5,320 nt of DNA from Pseudomonadota bacterium (GTDB lineage: Bacteria > Bdellovibrionota > Bdellovibrionia > Bdellovibrionales > JAEYZS01), in assembly GCA_023427925.1 (NCBI GenBank), contig JAEYZS010000231.1, positions 1-5,320 of the forward strand, written 5' to 3'. Of the stretch, positions 1 through 5,320 are shown in pieces. The position numbers and the translations under genes are program-made. Position 1 is the first letter of the stretch, and every line of letters starts with the position of its first letter. A model generated the notes under the pieces. That model did not search any database. It had not been told where the DNA came from and saw nothing but the letters and a program-made list of their open reading frames with translations.

Positions 1-1187
1 AAATTAACGTAGTTGAAATCCATCTTAAGCAAAAACCCGGAGTTAAAGAGACGAGTGGGCATTATGGAATAATTCATTTCAGGAAAACGGTGTACGGAAC
101 GATAATTACTTTCTAATGGATTTTCACTTAAAAGACTTCGGTAATAAGAAGTATCTAGGCTCCAATGAGAATAATCGGTATTTTTGGTTAAGGAAATTCT
201 GTTTTCAAGGGCAGGATCCCCACGGCCAGCAATTTCCTTAGAGAAGTCTCTTGTGTAAAAAGTGTCGCTCGTTGTATTGATGTCCATCCGATGGATAAAA
301 CCGTATGGCAAGAAATATTGGTGTTTGTATTTCAAAAACCAACGATCAAGTTCCGATCCGTCAGGATTATAAGGTACAACATCGGGACTTTTTGAAAACA
401 CTTTATCTTTGAGATAACCAAAATCAAATTCACCATAGCTCTCAGTCGATGCCATGTAACGATAATTCAATAATCCTTTGAGTCCTCTATTGGTGTAATA
501 TTTTGCGGTCCAGGTGGAATCAGTGCTGTCGGACATAGCCCAAAAGAAACTTTCTGAGATAGTAAAACCACTGAGATCGCTATATTCGTAGCTAGGGAAA
601 AGTAATCCTGTCTGTCTTTCACTCTTTAAGGGAACAATCAAATACGGAAACCACAACGCAGGAACATTACCAAAGTAAATCAAGGCATTTCGTATATGAG
701 CATACCCACCAATCTCAGCGTCAACTCGAGAACCACTAAAGCTCCAAAAAGGTGGGCACGTTGTACAAGCCGTGTATTTGCCACGCACAGTTTGATATTC
801 TGTTGCTGAGAGTTTTCTTATTTCGTCACCTTCGAAGATGACTTGCCCGACTTGAACGAAACCGTTTCTGATGATACCGGTATTATTTCTATAGTTCATT
901 TCAATTTCTTGCGCTTCAAGTTTTGCATCAGGCCCGACCATTCTGACGTTACCTTTACAATTAACTTGGCTATTTTTAGTATCAATCGTGGCTTGATCAC
1001 AGCCTATAAATTGACCTTCATAAATAATCTGAACTCTTTTTGAGAGTTTTATGACCTGATTTGTTCTATCAAATCCCGTAATGGTAGCATCTTCGGCATC
1101 AAAAATAATGCCGTCAGCTGAGTTTTGTGCTTGAGACACGCTAATAGAAAAAATCATCAAGATGAAGAGCTTGGTGCAAAGTTTCAT
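1..1187 (-). CDS. lptD: LPS-assembly protein LptD, N-terminal part (cut by left window edge)
   Basis: LptD is the outer-membrane beta-barrel that, with the lipoprotein LptE, inserts lipopolysaccharide into the outer leaflet at the end of the Lpt bridge. Translating the minus strand gives 395 uninterrupted codons up to the window edge. Residues 1-20 are a signal peptide (KLCTK n-region, hydrophobic core, probable cleavage after VSQA). Residues about 27-130 match the OstA/LptA-like beta-jellyroll that receives LPS. Residues 138-200 carry the family's junction block: YTAC..C...W, then NVPALWFPYLIVPLKSERQTGLLFP, which corresponds to the 'P-Y-x-x-x-P-x-x-x-R-x-S-G-F-L-x-P' signature. After it come D-S-T-x-T and the RG....YRY barrel motif (residues 222-244), then alternating barrel strands. 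C141 aligns by eye with E. coli Cys173, one of the inter-domain disulfide cysteines. The start is the first ATG after an in-frame TAG at 1194-1196. The ribosome binding site is weak (AGAG). The C-terminal half of the barrel lies outside the window. LptD is normally essential. Family assignment is firm. Confidence 0.93.
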   Translation of the reverse strand, partial: MKLCTKLFILMIFSISVSQAQNSADGIIFDAEDATITGFDRTNQVIKLSKRVQIIYEGQFIGCDQATIDTKNSQVNCKGNVRMVGPDAKLEAQEIEMNYRNNTGIIRNGFVQVGQVIFEGDEIRKLSATEYQTVRGKYTACTTCPPFWSFSGSRVDAEIGGYAHIRNALIYFGNVPALWFPYLIVPLKSERQTGLLFPSYEYSDLSGFTISESFFWAMSDSTDSTWTAKYYTNRGLKGLLNYRYMASTESYGEFDFGYLKDKVFSKSPDVVPYNPDGSELDRWFLKYKHQYFLPYGFIHRMDINTTSDTFYTRDFSKEIAGRGDPALENRISLTKNTDYSHWSLDTSYYRSLLSENPLESNYRSVHRFPEMNYSIMPTRLFNSGFLLKMDFNYVN

Positions 1188-1253
1188 TCTGCTCTATTTT
1201 AGCTATTAAATCTTTAAATTGAGTAGCTCTAAGTTCATTACGACATGATGCGC

Positions 1254-3827
1254 TTATTTCGTCTTAAATTCGTAAACCCCATCCCAATTTTCAGGTGGCG
1301 GGGACTGAAGGTAATCTTGGCACCTTTCAACGTAGAGTTGGGTCGGAATGTCATCAGGATTCGTATTGAGAACTTGCGAGAAGGCCTTTAGGGCTTCATC
1401 AAAATTTTTGTTGTGATAAAGCTTAAAGCCTTCAGCAAACTTCAAGATGAATTCTTGAGTTCTCGAGTCTGTGTTTTTATGTCCGATAAGCTCATAAATC
1501 TTAACCGGGAGTAGCTTGCCTTTGACTCGCACCCAATCGAGCTCGCGAACTGTAAATTCATCCTTTATTTGAGCGAGTGTAAATTCGCTGATTATGATTT
1601 TTGTGCCATAGTTCTTATTGATCCCCTCAAGACGAGATGCCAAATTCACAGCATCTCCCATGACTGTATAAGACCTGACAATATCCGAGCCCATGTTTCC
1701 CACACTCATGTCGCCTGTATTGATACCGATTCCGATATCGAGAGGCGGAAGTTGCTCCTTGGAAAACTCTATATTGATTTCTTTTAGCTTTTCCAACATC
1801 TCAAGCGCGGTCGTGCAACATTTTTTAGCATGCTCTTTGTCGATAATAGGAGCTCCGAAAAACGCCATGATGGCGTCTCCAATATATTTATCTAACGTTC
1901 CATCATTCTTAAATACAAGGCGAGTCATGGGCGTTAAATAGCGATTCAAGAAAGCACTTAAAACTTCGGGATCCAACTTCTCTGAAAGTGTCGTAAAGCC
2001 CCTCACGTCAGAAAACATCACTGTCATGTTTTCTTTTCTGCCGCCCAAATTCACTTTTTCGGGATGAGACAATACCTCATTAACAACTGCTGGAGAAACA
2101 TACTTTTGAAAGGTAGTTTTAAGTTCCTTCTTTTTCCGTTCTTCGGTTAAATATTTGTAGAAAGTGAGCAGAACATAAATAAATATAACAAGTAGAATTG
2201 GTAGAATGATAGTTATCACTATGCCGTTAGAAAAAAGAAAGTGTCGATCTAAGACATAAATTCCGAGAAGAGATAATACCGTAAGTGCCGAACCATAAAT
2301 TGCACCAGTTTTTGCTATACCAAAGCTGAGGACCAATCCAAAGACGAAGATGAAAAGGAGCATGTAAATTGGCTCATCGGGAACACTTTTAAAGAATTGT
2401 CCTTGAAGTATATTTTCTGCAACATTGGCGTGAGTTTCCACTCCTGGAAAGTTTTCGGCAAATGGTGTTACTCGTAAATCATAAACAGCAACAGCAGTCG
2501 CCCCGACGAAAATGATTTTATCCTTCAAGTATTCTTTTTTATTTACTTGAAACTTCTTTTCGACGCCATCAATGCGCTGAGAGATTGTCATGGTATCGGA
2601 CTTATTTAATAACTCTGTTGCGCTAATATAAGGAAACATTTTTTGTGGACCGGCATAGTTAATGTTGATTCGGCCGTCTCCATCGACTGGGATATTTTCA
2701 ATCGGCTCTCCTGTCGAGGTGTCTGTCAGTGATAATTCTGTTATGTATTTACTTCGGGGATTATTCGGATCTTGGTTAACAACAACGAGTGCTCCCTGAT
2801 TCCTTGCATTTAAAATTGTTTTCAGCGCAAGACTAGGAACAACTAGAGATCCATAGCGAGAGATTAATTTTGTTTTTCGAATGTATCCATCTGTGTCTTG
2901 AAAGGCGTTAAAGTATGCAAAGTGTTTTGCTTTGTCGGATATTTCGGGAATGTTCACCCAAAAGCGACCGGCATGATGAAGCGGATTCCTTAAGGCTTTA
3001 GATTTGTAACTTTCTATCCAATCGCGCGCCGAAAGACCTCTTAGATCTTCTTGTTGCGCCTGAAAATGGGACCAATGTTTTTCTATCCATTCGATTGAAG
3101 TTTCTGAAGTTAAGAAGTTTAGACACAGCTTTTCTTTTGTCTCTAGAATCCTTTTACGCACCTCATGTGGGTAAAGTTCCGTATTCAGTTTTTCTCCATC
3201 GGATTGGATTTTAGTCATGGCGGATTTTAAAAAATCTTGAATCGACGTTGGCACTTCAATTGCTAATTGGTCGATGAAAATAATCGGGGACTCTTGATTC
3301 TCCAAGCTAGAATATTCTGGGCTAGATTCGTCAATTGCAATTGAGCAGGCTTCTTGAAAAGGGGCATAGTCATAGTTTTGATCAAAATAGGTTCCCAGAA
3401 CGATATGATCTGAAAAGGACTCAATGGATTGAGATAGGAGTAGGTCGTTTTTTGGAAGGTTTTCTCTTTCGGAGAAAATAATATCAAATCCTACGGTCTT
3501 TACTTGGTGTGCTTTGAGGGTATCAACCAGTTTTGCCATGATATCACGAGACCATGGCCAGCGGCCAAACCGCTCAATGGAGTCTTCATCAATAGCAAGA
3601 ATTGCAATTTGATTTGATACAGGTCTTTCTCCGCGAGAAGTCATTCGTAGGTCGATTGATTTTTGGTGAGAGATATTTAGAACATTCAGTATTGGATTCT
3701 TTTCGATTCGAGTACTGGGAGTGGTGTAGTATTTGTATGCCGTAAAGAAAATCACAAACGTGGTGATTAAGCCCAGTTTAAATGCTGAAGGTGAAAGGAG
3801 TTTTTTAATATAACCTAAGAATCTCAA
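1254..3827 (-). CDS. CHASE2-domain membrane adenylate cyclase (class III) with TPR-like tail
   Basis: Predicted receptor-type cyclase that converts ATP to cAMP in the cytoplasm in response to an unknown extracytoplasmic cue. A TM helix lies at residues 16-34. The CHASE2 sensor (about 50-480) shows AILAIDEDSIERFGRWPW (74-91) and FDIIFSE near its start, and DGDGRININYAGP (382-394), KIIFVGATA and the PGVETHANVAENIL block (461-474) at its end. Three TM helices follow (about 487-505, 508-526, 534-556), then a short linker and FQKYVSPAVVNEVL. The catalytic domain (about 597-782) has both metal aspartates (D607 in MFSDVRGFT, D651 in DKYIGD), K647 and T721 as the substrate-selecting pair, and N728 and R732 in NLASR, so the site looks intact and K/T suggests class IIIb. 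Residues 791-840 resemble one TPR unit. The end motif PPPENWDGVYEF is, as I recall, common in such cyclases. The start is TTG: an in-frame TAG lies three codons upstream, AGGA lies 4 nt before it, and this start keeps the first TM. The ligand is unknown. A sensor insertion at about 148-300 is discussed as a finding. Confidence 0.93.
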   Translation of the reverse strand: MRFLGYIKKLLSPSAFKLGLITTFVIFFTAYKYYTTPSTRIEKNPILNVLNISHQKSIDLRMTSRGERPVSNQIAILAIDEDSIERFGRWPWSRDIMAKLVDTLKAHQVKTVGFDIIFSERENLPKNDLLLSQSIESFSDHIVLGTYFDQNYDYAPFQEACSIAIDESSPEYSSLENQESPIIFIDQLAIEVPTSIQDFLKSAMTKIQSDGEKLNTELYPHEVRKRILETKEKLCLNFLTSETSIEWIEKHWSHFQAQQEDLRGLSARDWIESYKSKALRNPLHHAGRFWVNIPEISDKAKHFAYFNAFQDTDGYIRKTKLISRYGSLVVPSLALKTILNARNQGALVVVNQDPNNPRSKYITELSLTDTSTGEPIENIPVDGDGRININYAGPQKMFPYISATELLNKSDTMTISQRIDGVEKKFQVNKKEYLKDKIIFVGATAVAVYDLRVTPFAENFPGVETHANVAENILQGQFFKSVPDEPIYMLLFIFVFGLVLSFGIAKTGAIYGSALTVLSLLGIYVLDRHFLFSNGIVITIILPILLVIFIYVLLTFYKYLTEERKKKELKTTFQKYVSPAVVNEVLSHPEKVNLGGRKENMTVMFSDVRGFTTLSEKLDPEVLSAFLNRYLTPMTRLVFKNDGTLDKYIGDAIMAFFGAPIIDKEHAKKCCTTALEMLEKLKEINIEFSKEQLPPLDIGIGINTGDMSVGNMGSDIVRSYTVMGDAVNLASRLEGINKNYGTKIIISEFTLAQIKDEFTVRELDWVRVKGKLLPVKIYELIGHKNTDSRTQEFILKFAEGFKLYHNKNFDEALKAFSQVLNTNPDDIPTQLYVERCQDYLQSPPPENWDGVYEFKTK

Positions 3828-3831
3828 GTTG

Positions 3832-3835
3832 TCCT
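3832..3835 (-). promoter_or_regulatory. Ribosome binding site for the cyclase TTG start
   Basis: The minus strand reads TAGGTAGGACAACTTG. The first TAG is the rsmI stop, AGGA is the Shine-Dalgarno, and the TTG start follows after 4 nt, a rather short spacing. A second TAG (3834-3836) is in the cyclase frame three codons before the TTG and excludes a longer protein. The layout suggests that ribosomes ending rsmI help start the cyclase. Confidence 0.65.
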
Positions 3836-3837
3836 AC

Positions 3838-4707
3838 CTAGTCGTCGTTTTTTAATCCATGTTTTATTTCAGTAATGAGGTCATAAACTTCTCTTCTTGA
3901 AATTGATGTAAGATCTTGAACCTTCTTTAATATATCAGAGGGCTTAAGGTTTTCCCGAATAAGATTAGAAATTTCGTTTTTAAGTTCGTCAATAGAGAGC
4001 AATAAAGCGTCTTGTTTGGGATAAATAATTACGAATTCTCCCTGAGGCTTCTTACTCTCAAAGTGAGCAATCAGTTCAGAGATCGGTTTATAAAGAATCT
4101 CTTCGAAAGTTTTTGTTAGCTCTCTTAAGATAAGGCAATTTCCTTTAAATATCTGTTGAGCATCTTTTAAGTGTTCTAACAGTCGGTGTGGTGATTCGAA
4201 AAACACAATGCGGTCTGCAGTAGTAGCCTTAGTTTTAAATTCCTCTATTCTTTCTTTTGAGTTTGAGGGTGCAAAGCCTCCAAAATAGTGACTTTTGCCA
4301 CCTATAGGGCAAACGCTTAATGCGTAGGTGAGGCTTGAAGCACCAGGAATTGCAACAACTGGAATATTCCGCTCAAAACAAAGTTTCAAAATATGATAGC
4401 CAGGATCTGATACATTGGGAGTCCCTGCATCTGAAACTAAAGCAATGGTCTTGCCACTTTCTAAAAATCGAACAAGTTCGGAGGAAGAGCCTTTTTCATT
4501 GTGTTCGTGATATGCAATGACGTTCTTAACTGTAAGATCTAGAGAGGAGGCAAGCTCTCTGAAGGTTCTAGTATCTTCGGCTGCAATGTGGTCAACCAGC
4601 CCTAAGACCGTCTTTGCTCTTTGAGATATATCTAATGAATTACCAATAGGAAGGGCCACGACATACAGGGTGCCTGCGTTAACGAGTGAATTCTGGTCCT
4701 TGTTCAT
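3838..4707 (-). CDS. rsmI: 16S rRNA (cytidine-1402-2'-O)-methyltransferase RsmI
   Basis: RsmI uses S-adenosylmethionine to methylate the ribose of C1402 in 16S rRNA, in the decoding centre, acting on the 30S subunit. The 289-residue protein (E. coli RsmI is about 286) carries the tetrapyrrole-methylase fold motifs in order: GTLYVVALPIGN (residues 12-23), AAEDTR (42-47), HEHNE (67-71), LVSDAGTP (90-97) with DPG (101-103), PGASS (121-125), FFESPHR (169-175), RELTK (195-199) and GEFVIIY (223-229). The C-terminal stretch (about 237-283) fits the small RsmI helix-turn-helix domain (SDILKKVQDLTSISRREVYDL). The start chosen is the ATG at 4705-4707: AAGGAAGAGG lies 8 nt upstream. A TTG seven codons further up (4726-4728) would put that Shine-Dalgarno inside the gene, and RsmI homologues need no such extension. 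It is the first gene of a likely rsmI-cyclase-lptD operon, and its TAG stop lies 10 nt before the cyclase start codon. Confidence 0.96.
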   Translation of the reverse strand: MNKDQNSLVNAGTLYVVALPIGNSLDISQRAKTVLGLVDHIAAEDTRTFRELASSLDLTVKNVIAYHEHNEKGSSSELVRFLESGKTIALVSDAGTPNVSDPGYHILKLCFERNIPVVAIPGASSLTYALSVCPIGGKSHYFGGFAPSNSKERIEEFKTKATTADRIVFFESPHRLLEHLKDAQQIFKGNCLILRELTKTFEEILYKPISELIAHFESKKPQGEFVIIYPKQDALLLSIDELKNEISNLIRENLKPSDILKKVQDLTSISRREVYDLITEIKHGLKNDD

Positions 4708-4715
4708 ATTGTGAG

Positions 4716-4725
4716 CCTCTTCCTT
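4716..4725 (-). promoter_or_regulatory. Ribosome binding site that fixes the rsmI start
   Basis: The minus strand reads AAGGAAGAGG followed by 8 nt (CTCACAAT) and then ATG at 4707. This strong, well-spaced Shine-Dalgarno supports the ATG start over the upstream TTG at 4726-4728, which would translate through it. Confidence 0.8.
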
Positions 4726-4751
4726 CAAATGGTACTATATTAAGATATAAC
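4723..4751 (+). promoter_or_regulatory. Weak candidate promoter for the STAS gene
   Basis: TATAAC at 4746-4751 matches five of six -10 consensus bases and sits 23 nt before the ATG. The sequence 17 nt upstream (CTTCAA, 4723-4728) is a poor -35 box, so this promoter would be weak, activator-dependent or use another sigma factor. The -10 box shares two bases with the proposed rsmI -10 box on the other strand, so both promoters could hardly be occupied together. An alternative -10, TATATT at 4736-4741, is also possible. Confidence 0.35.
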
Positions 4752-4771
4752 AAACGAAGACACGAGGTCAA
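4742..4771 (-). promoter_or_regulatory. Candidate sigma70-type promoter for the rsmI-cyclase-lptD operon
   Basis: Read on the minus strand, TTGACC (4766-4771, five of six matches to the -35 consensus) is followed by an 18-nt spacer and TATCTT (4742-4747, four of six matches to the -10 consensus). Transcription would begin near 4735 and give a leader of roughly 28 nt before the rsmI ATG. The -35 box lies on the Shine-Dalgarno region of the divergent STAS gene. The prediction is by eye from consensus only. Confidence 0.5.
4764..4767 (+). promoter_or_regulatory. Ribosome binding site for the STAS gene
   Basis: GAGG lies 7 nt before the ATG at 4775, a normal spacing that supports this start. It overlaps the proposed -35 box of the divergent rsmI promoter. 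Confidence 0.65.
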
Positions 4772-4774
4772 AAG

Positions 4775-5230
4775 ATGAGAGCTGAAATTACTAAAAATGG
4801 TGAAATAACAATTGTAAGCCTAGAAGGGCAAATCAGCTTTGATACGATCACACCGTTTAGAGATCATTGTATGAATAAACTCAAAGGCGCGAAGGTCGTA
4901 TTTGATCTTGGCCAATTGAACTTTGTGGGGTCGGTTGGAATAACTTCTTTTTTTGAAATTATTAAAGACATGATAGAAAGCAAAGCTCTAGATCCTAAAT
5001 TTTGCAACGTTAGATCTGAATTCCACAAGCTTTTTACAGCTTGGTTTGCGAACAACATCGAAATTTACGAACAGAAAGAACAGGCTATTTATGCCTTTTT
5101 AAATCCAGCACTCAACTGCACGATCGAGGAAAAGGCGCCAATTCGAATTCCCCAATACAAACTCACACAAGAAGAGTGGTTTGATGGCCGTTCCACAAAA
5201 GATTATAAAGACGAAAACTCAGACGACTAA
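4775..5230 (+). CDS. Single-domain STAS protein (anti-sigma-factor-antagonist-like)
   Basis: 151-residue cytoplasmic protein. Residues 1-110 have the STAS fold pattern: a first strand pair (EITIVSLEGQIS), an amphipathic helix (about 24-38), a central strand KVVFDLGQLNFVGSVGITSFF and a further helix-strand-helix. STAS proteins of the SpoIIAA type bind anti-sigma or switch kinases and are controlled by phosphorylation of a serine in a DSSG loop. Here the loop is V-G-S53-V-G-I: the serine at the SpoIIAA Ser58 position and the following glycine remain, but the preceding aspartate is glycine and the second serine is valine. The last 40 residues are an extension outside the domain that ends in a charged, probably disordered tail (KDYKDENSDD). 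The start ATG has GAGG 7 nt upstream. It is transcribed divergently from rsmI. No kinase, phosphatase or sigma factor gene is visible here, so its partner is unknown. It could equally be a structural or signalling STAS protein unrelated to sigma factors. Confidence 0.85.
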   Translation: MRAEITKNGEITIVSLEGQISFDTITPFRDHCMNKLKGAKVVFDLGQLNFVGSVGITSFFEIIKDMIESKALDPKFCNVRSEFHKLFTAWFANNIEIYEQKEQAIYAFLNPALNCTIEEKAPIRIPQYKLTQEEWFDGRSTKDYKDENSDD

Positions 5231-5320
5231 GTTTTGCTCTCGATATCTCCAAACTCTGAGATAAGTTCGCTTGAGCTTGGAGCAGAATCTTCCTCAAACT
5301 CCATATTATTAATACCGGTG
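5227..5320 (-). CDS. C-terminal end of an unidentified protein (cut by right window edge)
   Basis: The minus strand is open from the right edge for 30 codons and ends in TAG at 5227-5229. The visible tail contains NNMEFEEDSAPSSSELISEF followed by GDIESKT: acidic, serine-rich and likely disordered. That composition looks like a genuine protein terminus, but 30 stop-free codons can occur by chance and no domain is visible, so I assign no function. The TAG overlaps the TAA stop of the convergent STAS gene within a few bases, leaving no room for an intergenic terminator. If real, the gene runs rightward out of the window and is convergent with the STAS gene. Confidence 0.55.
   Translation of the reverse strand, partial: TGINNMEFEEDSAPSSSELISEFGDIESKT

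Noticed and set aside
843..1043. Plus-strand 66-codon open frame
   Set aside because: It lies fully antisense to the lptD coding sequence, whose translation shows clear family motifs; no Shine-Dalgarno or recognisable domain.
1201..1228. AT-rich dyad (AGCTA...TAGCT with nested TTAAA-TC-TTTAA) between the cyclase gene and lptD
   Set aside because: The stem is short with unpaired bases, has little GC and is not followed by a T run on the minus strand, so it does not qualify as an intrinsic terminator. No good lptD promoter is visible in the 66-nt gap either.
1569..1941. Two overlapping plus-strand open frames
   Set aside because: They are antisense to the catalytic domain of the cyclase and have no protein-like features of their own.
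4335..4520. Plus-strand 61-codon open frame
   Set aside because: It is antisense to the SAM-binding motifs of rsmI and has no independent support.
4708..4728. Longer RsmI starting at TTG 4726-4728
   Set aside because: The seven extra codons read through an excellent Shine-Dalgarno placed 8 nt before an ATG, so the ATG is the better start.
4864..5058. Minus-strand 64-codon open frame
   Set aside because: It is antisense to the STAS domain core, which fits its family pattern in the plus frame.

Overview
This is an AT-rich window with ordinary chromosomal gene content from a Gram-negative bacterium: an outer-membrane LPS-assembly protein, an rRNA methyltransferase, a membrane-bound class III nucleotide cyclase and a STAS-domain protein. 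The large CHASE2-type cyclase, the low GC content and the style of the proteins suggest a Bdellovibrio/Bacteriovorax-like or other 'deltaproteobacterial' lineage. That placement is an impression, not a demonstrated result. I see no mobile element, CRISPR array, tRNA or rRNA.

Layout. Positions 1-1187 (minus) hold the N-terminal 395 residues of LptD, cut by the left window edge. This CDS is open at the window edge and was found by translating the minus strand directly. Positions 1254-3827 (minus) encode an 857-residue CHASE2/three-TM/adenylyl cyclase with a TPR-like tail, starting at TTG. Positions 3838-4707 (minus) encode RsmI, whose true start is an ATG with a strong Shine-Dalgarno sequence, not the upstream TTG. 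Positions 4708-4774 are a compact divergent promoter region. Positions 4775-5230 (plus) encode a 151-residue single-STAS protein. Positions 5227-5320 (minus) hold the acidic C-terminal tail of an unidentified protein, whose stop codon overlaps the STAS stop.

Organisation. rsmI, the cyclase gene and lptD are read in the same direction, with gaps of 10 and 66 nt, and probably form an operon driven from the divergent region. The rsmI-cyclase junction looks translationally coupled. The operon would combine ribosome maturation (RsmI, 16S rRNA C1402 ribose methylation), a periplasm-facing sensor that makes a cyclic nucleotide in the cytoplasm, and outer-membrane LPS insertion (LptD). The functional link is an inference from position. 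The STAS protein faces the operon from the other side of shared, overlapping promoters.

Nothing here is clearly a new system. The points most worth a second look are the roughly 150-residue segment inserted in the CHASE2 sensor, the coupled TTG start, the overlapping divergent control region, and the divergent STAS protein with its non-standard phosphorylation motif.
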